Below, piece by piece: positions 50,791 through 61,360 of a stretch of DNA of 64,000 bases. Position numbers and translations under genes: made by a program. The notes under the pieces are model-generated. The model ran no database searches and was not told the origin of the DNA. It saw only the letters and a list, made by a program, of their open reading frames with translations. Position 1 is the first letter of the stretch; each line of letters begins with the position of its first letter. This stretch comes from Flabesymbios commensalis (lineage: Eukaryota > Annelida > Polychaeta > Terebellida > Flabelligeridae). The DNA lies in the NCBI GenBank assembly GCA_964017125.1, contig OZ024912.1, positions 82,178,658 through 82,242,657 on the forward strand, written 5' to 3'.

Positions 50791-51263
50791 TCTTGTAATA
50801 AGTTCAGTGGCTATATTAATGCCGTCAATCTGTAGGATACTTAATAGGCTACTGTTGGCCTACACTTGACTGTCCCAGGCATGCGCATTTTTCAGTTGTA
50901 TGATCCTTTAACCATGCGTTTCTGGTTTTAGACATACCAGAGACCTGGATGACTGTCCAAACAACAGGGTGCCATTAACAGATCAGATTTTGACAAGCGC
51001 CGTAATACATTTACTTGCTAATTATTTTATTGTTCGTGTCTAGAATCTATTTTTAAACGGGTGACCGAGGTAGGTCTGGATGTAATGAGTTAAATGATTA
51101 CAATTTGAAGGCGGTCAGTGGGTGGCCAGTATTAATGCGTGTTTTCTAATGGGAGCGTTCATATGCCTCGTTTGAACAACGAGGCATATTCAATAAGCCA
51201 AAAGAGAGTTAATTTAATCGGCCAATAAAACAGAGTAAAAATGATTTTTAGTCACGCTTAGCC

Positions 51264-51542
51264 ATGACAAGGTTTATACATTGTAGTTACAGATTGTTCA
51301 GCTGGATACGTTTGACTGGAACGCCGAGTCTCGATTCCTCAACATCAGCCACAACCATGTATTCCTATAAGAGGAAGCTAGATGACATAGACGCAGCTCA
51401 AGAACATCTACTTCTCATGAACGGGATCCACGGCTCATCACAATGTCCCAGTCTGGAGTGTAACATGATGGAAATGGACACTACATTTTGTCCTAAACAA
51501 GCACAGACGTCCGCTGCAATGTCCCCCGAAGACTTTTTACCT
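51264..51542 (+). CDS. Unrecognised gene, coding exon A
   Basis: Open from an ATG at 51264 (context GCCATGA) with a second ATG at 51357 (ACCATGT). The later one starts MYSYKRKLDDIDAAQEHLLL and may be the real start, since the first 31 residues are less protein-like. The exon ends ...SPEDFLP before gtaagt, phase 0. Composition is Met/Ser-rich with an acidic-basic N-terminal helix. I recognise no family. The joined protein would be 193 or 224 residues, probably soluble and mostly disordered. Confidence 0.7.
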
Positions 51543-52016
51543 GTAAGTTCAATAAAAAAGTATTTCAAATCCTGGATATATATGGGGCCATATGCAAGAG
51601 TTTAGCTTGAAACAAAGGTTGGCCCAAGTGTAGTACTCGACACCGAAACTGAATGACGGGTTGTGATTGACAATTTAACACCACAAGACATGAAATACCG
51701 TCTTTTCGTTGACTGTGTGTCGATAACTACTCTTAGGCCCAAAGGTTTAACCTGATATTTTGTATGGTTTAAACCATTGTTTAGGCTAAACTAGCTTCTT
51801 GCATTTGGCTCTTGGGATTTTCTGAAATAAAAGTTAAAGTCCTAAGTGGGACTGTTCTGAATGATTTTTTTTTTTTAGAAATTAATGAGAAATACACCAG
51901 AAAACAGTCTGCTTGTCACTGTAGGCCTACTTGGAATGATTTATTTAATATTTTAAATAAATTTTTACTTTCTCACACTTTTTTTACAGTTTTAAAAAAT
52001 ATAATGTTGATATGAT
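51543..52016. other. Intron A-B of the 51-55 kb gene, unique part
   Basis: AT-rich intron; one long T run near 51866. No repeat family recognised. Confidence 0.45.
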
Positions 52017-52642
52017 ATATTTTCTTGTTTCAGTTTAAGAGGTTGTATGACAGTGTATCCACAATGACCGAGTCTGTGTTGGAGGCTGGCCAAATGACAT
52101 GATATGTTTTCTTGTTTCAGTTTAAGAGGTCGTGTGACGGTGTATCCACAATGACCGAGTCTGTGTTGGCGGCTGGCCAAATGACATGATATGTTTTCTT
52201 GTTTCAGTTTAAGAGGTTGTGTGACGGTGTATCCACAATGACCGAGTCTGTGGTGGTGGCTGGCCAAATGACATGATATGTTTTCTTGTTTCAGTTTAAG
52301 AGGTTGTGTGACGGTGTATCCACAATGACCGAGTCTGTGTTGGCGGCCGACCAAATGACATGATATGTTTTCTTGTTTCAGTTTAAGAGGTTGTGTGATG
52401 GTGTATCCACAATGACTGAGTCTGTGTTGGTGGCCGACCAAATGACATAATGTGTTTTCTTGTTTCAGTTTAAGAGGTCGTGTGATGGTGTATCCACAAT
52501 GACTGAGTCTGTGTTGGTGGCCGACCAAATGACATAATGTGTTTTCTTGTTTCAGTTTAAGAGGTCGTGTGATGGTGTATCCACAATGACTGAGTCTGTG
52601 TTGGTGGCCGACCTAGGTGACCAGATGATGATCTGTACAGAT
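52017..52642 (+). repeat. 87-bp minisatellite spanning the 3' splice site of exon B, 7 copies
   Basis: Unit: about 29 bases of intron end (GTTTTCTTGTTTCAG) plus about 58 bases of exon B (TTTAAGAGGTTGTGTGACGG, TGTATCCACAATGACTGAGT). Copies recur every 87 bp at 52026, 52113, 52200, 52287, 52374, 52461 and 52548. The last three copies (GACATAATG type) are most alike, and the first copy is most diverged. All seven keep a perfect TTTCAG acceptor. Confidence 0.95.
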
Positions 52643-52706
52643 TCGCTGTCTGGTCGCCTCTCACCCGAGGGCTCCCTCAACGTGAACATGAACAACAACA
52701 ACATCG
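52556..52706 (+). CDS. Unrecognised gene, coding exon B; its 5' boundary is tandemly repeated upstream
   Basis: Acceptor tttcag, donor gtaaaa, phase 0 in and phase 1 out. It encodes FKRSCDGVSTMTESVLVADL, GDQMMICTDSLSGRLSPEGS and a run of Asn/Met. The acceptor was chosen as the last of seven near-identical ones (52026-52642). Earlier copies reach an in-frame TGA or TAA before any donor, so only this copy gives an open exon. Confidence 0.8.
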
Positions 52707-52825
52707 GTAAAACTTGAATTTGTCTCATGGAACTAGTCAGTCATGCAGAGCTTTTTAATCATCCGCTTAGAGCCGAGAAATACTGCAGCAAAAACCCCCC
52801 TCAACTGATATGACCTGATCATATT

Positions 52826-53061
52826 TTACCCTTTCAGCTTGGTGACCGACTTTATACATCAGAATCTGACGTCTGTAGATATCAGATTCTGATGTATAAA
52901 GACGATCCCCGTACTGAAAGAATTTAAATTTTTGATATGGTTGCAGACCCATAGGTATTCAAATGAAGCAGAAAGAGCCAACTAAGACACTTATGATGAT
53001 TTCAAATTAAAAAACTCTTTAGTCTCCATGGTTTAAACAAAAATGCTTCAGCGTTGTAAGA
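52826..53061. mobile_element. Family A MITE, reverse, inside intron B-C
   Basis: ACCCTTTCAGCTTGGTGACC to TGCTTCAGCGTTGTAAGAC, with hairpin GACTTTATACATCAGAATCT / AGATTCTGATGTATAAAG. Confidence 0.75.
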
Positions 53062-53339
53062 CAGAAGTGTCGAGTAAAAAGTCAGAATCATCAATGTCTT
53101 TAATATTTCTATATAATTGATTGCATAATGCATAAATGTCCCAAGAAAGGGATAAAAAAAAATAGTATAATAAAAAGTAGTCTGGTAATTTCAAGCTAGA
53201 AATTGCATCAGAAATTCTAGCTGCTACTGAAAAAAATATTTAGTAACAAAAAGCAAATATCAGGCGGATAGAGGTTTATGGAATGTCCTACATGATGCCA
53301 TGATCCATGTTATCAAACTATGAAATGTTTCTTCTTCAG

Positions 53340-53476
53340 GAGAAATGTGCATCCAGTCAGCGTACAGTCAGAAGACACCATCCACGCATCACACCGCAAG
53401 CACGCCATCCACAGACCACGCCCTGATCTCACTATCCACCCACCACGCGTCGAGTTCATATATCAGTCATCAAGAT
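53340..53476 (+). CDS. Unrecognised gene, coding exon C
   Basis: Acceptor cttcag, donor gtaagt, phase 1 in and phase 0 out. Encodes EMCIQSAYSQKTPSTHHTAS and a Ser/Thr/His-rich stretch (LSTHHASSSYISHQD), likely disordered. Confidence 0.75.
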
Positions 53477-53531
53477 GTAAGTATATATTATTGGACAGTG
53501 CACAATTTTAAGTTCGATCAGTGTGCCCTTG

Positions 53532-53757
53532 TTAACCCTTCAAGCCCTTACAATGCATTGAAGCATAAAACAGACTTAATTTTTCTACAACTAGGGGGTT
53601 TAGAAAGAATATTCCCATGAAGCTGTTTTTCCAATATATGGCAATTTTCTTTAATTTTGCATCCACCTCAAGTCATCTTTATCCACCACAAGTCGAAAAT
53701 TGCGACAGCAATTCGCGGCTTGTAGTGGATGAAGATAACAATCGTAAAAATAAAATA
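53532..53757. mobile_element. Family B MITE inside intron C-D
   Basis: TTAACCCTTCAAGCCCTTAC at the left; hairpin TTATCCACCACAAGTCGAAA / CGGCTTGTAGTGGATGAA near the right. The right terminus is worn. Confidence 0.7.
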
Positions 53758-53880
53758 GTGTGAGGAATCGTTGAAGTTGGGTGGGAATTATTAGAATATA
53801 TAGTCCTTATGTCACTCTAGAAATTTAGTGCACAAAGTTGTGCACTGTTGTATCACTATTTGTTTTATTGTTTTATCCAG

Positions 53881-53961
53881 AATTACACATTGACACAGTC
53901 ATCACCTCATCTACTGCCTTCACACACCAGATCTTGTGGGCGCTGCCTCGCGGGCGAGGGG
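53881..53961 (+). CDS. Unrecognised gene, coding exon D
   Basis: Acceptor atccag, donor gtgaga, phase 0 on both sides, 27 codons: NYTLTQSSPHLLPSHT then RSCGRCLAGEG. The CGRCLAGEG-GHI motif, completed by exon E, looks like a conserved C-terminal signature. Confidence 0.75.
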
Positions 53962-54589
53962 GTGAGATAACATTCATTATTAATTTACATTAACAAATTT
54001 TGTAAAGTCCGTGAAATAGTCCTTGTAGTGATCTTATCACATACTGTGAACATGTATTTGCAATTGAGATGATCATTAAAAAATATCTATTTGTTTGTTG
54101 GTAATGAACAAAAGTTATTTTTAAATTTGATAAATAGATTATTTGATAGCATAATTATTGAAAATTAGGTATTTTAAAAATTAAAATCATCATGTCAACA
54201 TATCAAAAAAATAATCATATGCTTTGTAAGCCATGTCAATTGATACGCTGATTTTTTTTCGCTGCTTGAAGTGTATTTTATTATTGTACAGCTGTTTAGT
54301 GGCTTTTTTGTGACAACAGCAGGTTAGGCGGCACAAAGAAAACAAATCACAATTATATTTTTGTGAACATTCTGACTGGCTGATGATGATGTTATTCAGT
54401 AATTTTTTTCGCATAGTTAACCTTTCAAGTGATAAAGACGATTTTAAAATTGTTATTTTTCCATGAAATAATAAAATTTGAGGAGAAATGAACTTTAAAT
54501 TTTCTCCATCAGTAGGCAATTTTTACACACTGCTGATCACAACTATTGTCATTTTTAATCTGTTTCACAACCAAATCACTGATATTCGG

Positions 54590-54750
54590 AATGAAATGTG
54601 TATCAAAACATCAAGATTTGCCGATATTTGTGCTCAAATTAAACAAATATGAGTATTTTCAGCTACTTGAAGTTGTTGGTCGCGGTAGCGAGACACAACT
54701 TCAAGTGGCTGAAAATTTAAAAAAATTAACTGAGCAGGATAAGGGCTGAG
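54590..54750. mobile_element. Family D MITE inside intron D-E
   Basis: Hairpin AGCTACTTGAAGTTGTTGGT / ACACAACTTCAAGTGGCTGA at 54660-54713, with AGATTTGCCGATATTTG to its left. 53962-54590 is otherwise AT-rich with nothing recognised. Confidence 0.65.
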
Positions 54751-54929
54751 GTGGTTGGTCGCTACAACGAGACAGAAATTAGTGGGTGAATATTTATCTG
54801 TTATTGCCTCAAACTCTTTAAAAAAGTGCTGATCTATACTTTTCAAAATTAAATTTTCAACCATTGTCAGCAGCGTCACTATAAATGTAACTATTTTTCA
54901 TGGATATAAGTATTATTTTTTTCTTCCAG

Positions 54930-54956
54930 GGTCATATCAGCCATATTTTATCGTGA
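54930..54956 (+). CDS. Unrecognised gene, terminal exon E
   Basis: Acceptor ttccag, then GHISHILS and a TGA stop at 54954-54956. The complete C-terminus reads CGRCLAGEGGHISHILS. An AATAAA motif follows at about 54986, a plausible polyadenylation signal. Confidence 0.7.
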   Translation, partial: GHISHILS

Positions 54957-54985
54957 GTGAAACCGCTCAGCGTGTAAATCAGCTC

Positions 54986-54991
54986 AATAAA
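54986..54991 (+). promoter_or_regulatory. Possible polyadenylation signal AATAAA
   Basis: Lies 30 bases after the stop codon of the 51-55 kb gene. Position and sequence fit, but the genuine 3' end is not shown. Confidence 0.45.
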
Positions 54992-55264
54992 GTACAAGTA
55001 ACGGCAGCATTCAGCTTAACAGACGAACCTGAAGCTAACACTCCCAGGTGATGTCATGGTGACGAACACCTAACAGTGTCATGTCATTGTGTCAAGCAGC
55101 TCTAACAGTGTCATGTCAAGCAGCTAGGTTTAACAGCCGCAGCATTATCATCTGAACTTGACTGCGCCTACAGCTGGGAATGTTTATCAAACTGATCTTA
55201 AGTTTTCTAATGATAAACATTAAAAAAGTAATTATTTATCATGTTTGTTATAGTTGTTGACCCT

Positions 55265-55510
55265 TTACCCTTACAGTGCGGGGATCGACTTTAATCGTCA
55301 GAATCTGACGTCTATAGGCGTCAGATTCTGACCACTAAAGTCGATCCCCGCACTGTAAGAGTAAAAATATTTCTAATGGCCGTAGACCCATAACATAGGT
55401 ATTCAAATGAATCGGAAAGAGCTATCTAAGACAGTTATGATGATTTCAGATTGAAAAAATCCTTTGGTTGCGATGTTTTTCACAAATTGATTCAGCTCTT
55501 TGAGGGTTAA
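55265..55510. mobile_element. Family A MITE, reverse, well preserved
   Basis: TTACCCTTACAGTGCGGGGA to AGCTCTTTGAGGGTTAA. The hairpin is almost perfect over about 80 bases around GACGTCTATAGGCGTC. Confidence 0.8.
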
Positions 55511-55557
55511 TTTAGGAATTCATATATCCTGACTTTAAAAAACCCACCCCAAGTGTA

Positions 55558-55663
55558 ACCCAGCAAACATGAGATGTTAACCCTATGCTGGATGATGTTG
55601 GGCCACTGTCAACGAGGCAACATTAGCCCAGCATTGGGTCAAGGTGTTATGTTTGCTGGGGAT
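55558..55663. repeat. Family E repeat
   Basis: CCCAGCAAACATGAGATGTT to GGTGTTATGTTTGCTGGG; inverted ends with GGGCCACTGTCAACGAGG in the middle. Confidence 0.7.
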
Positions 55664-55713
55664 ATATGTGAGATCTTATAATGTCTATGTGTTCGGTTAT
55701 AACATATTTATTT

Positions 55714-55932
55714 GACCCTTTCAAGCTTGAAATTTTCATCCACAACAAGGTGTGAATTGCTGTCGCAATTCTCAAATAGTAGTGCATGAAGATTACTTGA
55801 GATGGGTGACAAACTCTAGAAAATTACCATATATTGTTAAAACATTTTTGTAAAAATGTTGGTTATAAACCCTTGTGTAGGCAATTTTTTAAATGATGCT
55901 TTGATGCATCAAGATACTTTAAAAGGTTCAAG
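55714..55932. mobile_element. Family B MITE
   Basis: ACCCTTTCAAGCTTGAAATT, hairpin TTCATCCACAACAAGGTGTG / CAAATAGTAGTGCATGAA (weakened), ending AGATACTTTAAAAGG. Confidence 0.65.
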
Positions 55933-55999
55933 AAGTTTATTAAATAGATCTACTTCACAATTTTGCCATGGGTATTGAGATGATTAACAAAATAAATGA

Positions 56000-57590
56000 C
56001 CTTAAAGAAGTAGTTTTACTGAGACAGTCCCTCGTATACACACATCTCATGTTGATCTCATCATACAATGCTTTACATCCATTGAGAATTGTTAACAATT
56101 TAGTCAGCATGTTACTGTAAACTGGGAAATATTGTTGGCTTTAAACTTTGGCAGTTTGGGGAATGAAAGAATTAGTGAAGATTATTATTGGCAGATTTAC
56201 CACTTTTGGCTCTCTAACCCTGAATTGGGCAGAGAGAAATATTGGCATTTTTTTATCAAATCGCCAAAACTGCTAATATAGAGCGGGTGCCAATATTTTC
56301 CGCTTCACAGTATTCAATTCAAATTTTACCCACTTAAAGTTGTGTCTCTCAACTTCAAGAAGGTGAAAATTATATAGGCCAATAAAACAGGAGGCCAAGT
56401 TTTTTTATATCTGATTCATGATATGCTCGTATTTCAGCTTCAGATGTGCTATTTTGAGTGCTAATATAAAGGTTTCAAATGATTTAAATAATTACTTACC
56501 CACTTAAATTGTGTCTCACTGACACAGTTCTGAACTTCGAGTGCATAGTAATTATTCCAGTCTTGGAAATCAATTATTTTAAAAAGGTGCTATTTTATGT
56601 TAATAAGAAGGTTTAATGTGACTAAACTCATTAATGCCTCATATTTAATGTGGTCCGTTGTCTACATGTACCAGCATCAACCTGTTGTTACGAATCAATA
56701 CCAAGTAAAGACAAGATGTTCAGCTAATATATATTTAATGCTGGCAGCGTCTAAGCAATAACTCAACATCGGGCAACGTCTTGTGTCACACATGTCAAGA
56801 GATCTATAGTTAGTGGTATATAATGTGTTAAACTTTCATTAGTTTTTATTAATGCATTTATAAATGGTATATATAGGGTTCCATTAAAGATCAAATATAG
56901 TTTACTGTTTAGTTTTAATGTGTAGATTTTGTATTTTTAATATATATATATTACTTGTAACATGTAAGGTTCTATGTTTGTTGATGATTTTTTCATGGTA
57001 CAATATGATTCATATATATGTAATTTCTCTCTCTTTTTCTTTACATGATATTAAGACATAGTACACTCATCATGTTCCTTGATCTCATCCATTATCTACC
57101 TTACAAACTCGTCTGAAATCACATTGTAATAGGTTTGGCAATATTTTTCATAAGCCGACAATGAATTGCAGTGAAATAATTTTCTCAGGAACGGCTGATA
57201 TTTTTTTGATAAGTTTTGCGGTACACATAATTTTCTCACGAAATACTCTAGCAACAAAAACCTGTTAAAAAATAATTATCATTATTATGATTTCTTTTCC
57301 CCTCACTTGTCTACATTGATATTAGGCTACGATGGAATAATTTCCAATTGTCAACCACCTAAAGTGTTCTCATTTCTCAAGTTCTCTGGGTTGCTGCAGT
57401 TAGAAGTGTAAGATGTGTGTTCACTCATAATTATTTTAACTATAGCGTACTTACTTTCGTCCAAGTGGACTTCTTCAGTGGCCTACTTTGTACAAAAAAT
57501 AGCAGTATTTGACAGTATGAATGAACTCGTATGTCTGTTACTTACAGTAAAATAAGTAACTGGCATTACATAGATCACAGAACACACATG
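56000..57590. other. Intergenic sequence with worn family D pieces
   Basis: ACCCACTTAAAGTTGTGTCT at 56328 and ACCCACTTAAATTGTGTCTC at about 56500 are family D fragments. 56640-56800 has family E-like words (ATGCTGGCAGCGTC). The remainder shows no coding or repeat signal I can support. Confidence 0.45.
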
Positions 57591-57599
57591 TCATGTGTG

Positions 57600-57846
57600 T
57601 TGATTGTGGAGATTGACTTTTAGTTGTCAGAATCTGACGTCTGTAGACGTCAGATTCTGACGACTAAAGTCGATTCCTGCACTGTAAGAAGAAAAATATT
57701 TGTAATGGTGATTGGTCATAGACATATAACATAGGTATTCAAATAAATCGGGAAGAGCTGACTAAGACAGTTCTAATTATTTCAAATTGAAAAACGCTTT
57801 GGCCTCCCAAGGTTTTCATAAAAAAATTAGGCACTTTAAGAGTTAA
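57600..57846. mobile_element. Family A MITE, reverse
   Basis: GGAGATTGACTTTTAGTTGT, near-perfect hairpin around GACGTCTGTAGACGTC, ending GGCACTTTAAGAGTTAA. Confidence 0.75.
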
Positions 57847-57892
57847 ACAAATGCTAAATAACATGTCACCTAGTTATTAAAGGGTCATTACA

Positions 57893-58391
57893 TTAACCCT
57901 TAAAGTGCTGAATTAGTTAATTTAAATTTTCACCCACTTGAAGTTGTGTCTCGCTACCGGAACCCACAACTCCCAAGTGGGTGAGAATTACGCATTTGTT
58001 CAATTTGAGACCAAACATTTGCAAATTTTTATGTTTAAATGCCAGTGCCATCAATATTTCTTTCAATATCCGCTCAGCTCATCTCTGGCCACGACCAGAA
58101 GCATGCCACGGTAATACACAAGTTTTATGAATTTCTGCTACGACACAGCCAATTCTGAGCAGATATTTTATCATAATTAACAGTTCAGTTTATAGATTTA
58201 CTTTAAAAAAAACAGTAGGACTAGTTCGATCTATCAAGTGGGTGGAAATCACCCACATTTGTATATTTTGAGACCAACCATTTGCAAATCTTGATGTTTA
58301 CACGCTTATTTTTTTCCCCATAACAGTTATTTTATCTGATAATAAAACAGATTAAGAAAGACTATATTCGTGCTTAGCGCTTCAAGGGTCA
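57893..58391. mobile_element. Family D MITE, composite
   Basis: TTAACCCTTAAAGTGCTGAA at the left and TAGCGCTTCAAGGGT at the right. Hairpin CACCCACTTGAAGTTGTGTC / CAACTCCCAAGTGGGTG at 57940-57986. The right half (ATTTGCAAATTTTGATG type) occurs twice, at about 58015 and 58270, so one copy may be nested in another. Confidence 0.65.
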
Positions 58392-58414
58392 TATCCATCC
58401 CGTTACAAAGTGAC

Positions 58415-58737
58415 TTAACAACCCTAATCCTCACAGCACGGGGATCGACTTTAGTCATCAGAATTTGACGTCTGTAGACGTCAGATTCTGATGACCAAAG
58501 TCAATCCCCATATGGATTGACTTTAGTCGTCAGAATCTGACATATGTAGACGTCAGATTCTGACGACTAAAGTCAATCCCCGCACTGTAAAAGTGAAAAA
58601 TATTTGTTATGGCCGTAGACCCCTATAATAGGTATTCAAATGAATCGGAAAGACCTAACCAAGACAGTAATGATGATTTCAAATCGAAAAAACCACTTTG
58701 GCCTCCAAGGTTTTCATTTAAAAATTTAGCACATTAA
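58415..58737. mobile_element. Family A MITE with a doubled hairpin
   Basis: Two successive hairpins, GTCATCAGAATTTGACGTCT and GTCGTCAGAATCTGACATAT, each with its complementary arm, followed by the normal outer half in reverse. Ends at TTAA 58734-58737, shared with the next copy. Confidence 0.8.
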
Positions 58738-58979
58738 CCCTTACAGCACGGGGATCGACTTCAGTTGTCAGAATCTAACGTCAGTAGACGTCAGATTCTG
58801 ACGTCTAAAGTCGATCCCCGCACTGTAAGAGTACAAATATTTATAATGACTGTAGGCCCATAACATAGGTATTCAAATGAATCAGAAAGAACTAACTAAG
58901 ACATTTATGATGATTTCAAGGTGAAAAAACCCTTTGGTCTCGATAGTTTATATAAAAAATTCAGCGCTTTAAGAGTTAA
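58734..58979. mobile_element. Family A MITE, reverse, intact-looking
   Basis: TTAACCCTTACAGCACGGGG to TCAGCGCTTTAAGAGTTAA, 246 bp. Near-perfect hairpin around GACGTCAGTAGACGTC. Confidence 0.82.
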
Positions 58980-60720
58980 TTTACCAAGTTGAGGCAAGAA
59001 AAAATAGTGGTATGACTCTGAACCAACATGGACCCTTCAACAGAACAAATGTTGTTTGTGGAATCTTTTTGTATTTGTCTTTTGACAAGAATAAATGTGC
59101 CACCATGTTTGATTGGTGAGAAGTGCCTGTGTTTTTTGACTTGTGTGTAGTCCTTGTACTTTGTTTGTAACTTATGATCTAATTTGAAGAATAGCTTGAT
59201 TTGAAACCTATTTCTTGTAAGCTCTGTGTCCTAATACTTCAAACATATGATCTACCTTTTTACCCCTCAGCCATAAGGGCTGTGGGGTATAGTGATAACC
59301 AGAGGCGGGCGGTCGGGCTCTTACTAAAAAGTGAACTGATGAATTTTGTTTATTTTTTACAGACATGACCTATGTGACTGGGCAATTCATCCCATATATT
59401 TTTTGTGGCACCAAGCCATAAGTGGCCATTTTCCAAGATGGCCGCCTAAAAAGCTTGTGGGCACGATAACTTATGAACCGTTGGTTGGATTGCATTCAAA
59501 TTTGGTATGGTTGTTCTCTAGGTATTTCTGATGATCTGATTAACTTTTGGGATGAATCCATTAAAAACAAAATGGCTGACGCAGTCATTTAAAAAAAAAT
59601 TGACATGGTGGTAGTGGGGGTCATTTTTTTCTTATTATTTCTTCATATTGATGGACAGAGCCTACGGCTGAGGTGTCCTGCCATCCATTGATGGCTATTT
59701 TTGCATTTGTGTTTTCTGATATTCATATATACCAGGACTTGTATAGACGTGCATGTGAAGTAAGGCTTCCACATAATCTGTACAATCTAGAATTTGTGAA
59801 AAAATCTGGAAATTTAAATAAAAAGGCTCGAAAGTCTGGGGAGGTCAGGGAATGTTACCATTTTCATATTTCCAGTAGTAATTATATTAGCAGTTCTTGT
59901 ACGTCTTCTTCATATGTGGATAGTAATATCAGTTCCTGCGCTGCTGTGAATGGGCAGATTGTATCAGCAGTATTTATTTTGGTGTGAACAAAATCGCTTT
60001 TAGTCACAAATTAGGCCATTCAATACATTTTGCTAAATTAGAGATTTTACTGATTGTATGGTTTTTCAATCTTCAATTTTGTGAAGAGTCTAGGGAAAAA
60101 GCTGGGCTGGTGGAAGTAATCGAAACATGATTCTATGTTTGTGGGATTTTTTTTTCAACTGCACCATTTCAGCTCATAAAGCATGTCTCCCAATAAGATG
60201 GTGGTCGTCCACTGCAGACGCTGCTGTATTTCTTTTGACCACGGTGCCTCAGCCCTTTAAGTGTTTTATTCACGTTTTGTGTGTTATATGAAGCTGGTGA
60301 ATTTCTCAGAATATAACTTTTTGCCTCTGCAAATCGTGACGACTTTATAAAACAGCTGCTAGCTACCGGTACTATATTTGTTAGCGCCTCTACAAGCTAA
60401 TGTACCTTTCAACAGACCGTATGAAAAAAGTAGTTAATATACAAAATATATATATCAGGCCTACCACTACGTGGGTCATCTTGATCCGCTGAGTGGTTAT
60501 CAACAATAATTAGCTTGGTTGTAGCCTCCCTTGTAGGCTCACCTGCATGCTGAATGCTCCAGGAGGAATTTAGCGCCAGTAGGCCTTATACAACTAGAAT
60601 AATTTGAGTTTTCACCCACTACTGCGATCCATAACGTCGGTGAAATTAGTCATACTTGTTTAATTTAGGTCCACACATTTGCATATCTTGATGCTGAATA
60701 TATAATTTGTTCCTTTGTAT
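58980..60720. other. Intergenic sequence
   Basis: 59268-59300 holds a small palindrome (CCCCTCAGCC...GGCTGTGGGG). 59400-59600 contains GCCATTTTCCAAGATGGCCG and a repeat-like AT-rich tract that may be a dispersed element, without visible ends. 60610-60695 is a worn family D fragment (TTTGCATATCTTGATGC). An open frame at 59673-59987 looks non-coding. Confidence 0.4.
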
Positions 60721-60727
60721 ATGAAAG

Positions 60728-60776
60728 GGTGTATGTGACACTTACGTATGTGACACTTACAAAGTGTCACATACAC
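60728..60776. repeat. Short perfect hairpin
   Basis: GTGTATGTGACACTT and AAGTGTCACATACAC around a centre containing a second ATGTGACACTTAC copy. It could fold into alternative stems. Confidence 0.7.
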
Positions 60777-61019
60777 CATTTCATATCCCTCAAAAGACTA
60801 TTCTGTTTATACAATTTATTGATGAATTGAATGGTTAGAGTAGGTGCATGGGTTGTCATGATTCACTGAGTAAACATTGTAGGCCTACCCGCATGCGCAA
60901 CATGGTCAACGTCCACGTACAGGAGTGGTGTCTGTCGCAATTTAAATAATAGTATATTATGGTTCAGTATTACAAAACGACCCAGCTGCTTCAAGCGACA
61001 TCATTCAACTTCAATACAC

Positions 61020-61112
61020 ATCAAACTCGAGACGTTGGCCCAATGTTGGGTTAATGTTGTGCAGCGTCGAAGACGGTGACCCAACATTGGTGCAATGTCT
61101 CATGTTTGATGG
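61020..61112. repeat. Family E repeat
   Basis: GACGTTGGCCCAATGTTGGG, GCGTCGAAGACGGTGACCCA and TCTCATGTTTGATGGGG; ends worn. Confidence 0.6.
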
Positions 61113-61251
61113 GGACAGCTTACAGTTTCAAAAGAAACTACGGTAGTCATGCATTCACATTCAGTTAATAATTTGTAAAAATATATATGTACTTTTTTCA
61201 CTGTTTACAATGAAGTATGATTTTTTGCTGTGCACATAATTAGGCCTATAT

Positions 61252-61360
61252 CCCAGTAAACACAACACATTTGTATAACATTTGTACAATGTTGAATCAA
61301 CATCGAAGACGTTGGGCCGACGTTGTACAAATGTTATACAAATGTTTTGTGTTTGCTGGG
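61252..61360. mobile_element. Family E palindromic MITE, reference copy, 109 bp
   Basis: CCCAGTAAACACAACACATT to TGTTTTGTGTTTGCTGGG. The whole element is one near-perfect hairpin with centre CATCGAAGACG, flanked by TA-type dinucleotides. The class is uncertain; Tc1/mariner-like is possible from the flanks. Confidence 0.8.

Noticed and set aside
51992-52528. Minus-strand frame repeating LVGHQHRLSHCGYT
   Set aside because: Antisense reading of the 87-bp junction array of the plus-strand gene.
59673-59987. 104-codon plus-strand frame with a Ser-rich end
   Set aside because: Follows a repeat-like tract, no recognised domain, no supporting splice or polyadenylation context.
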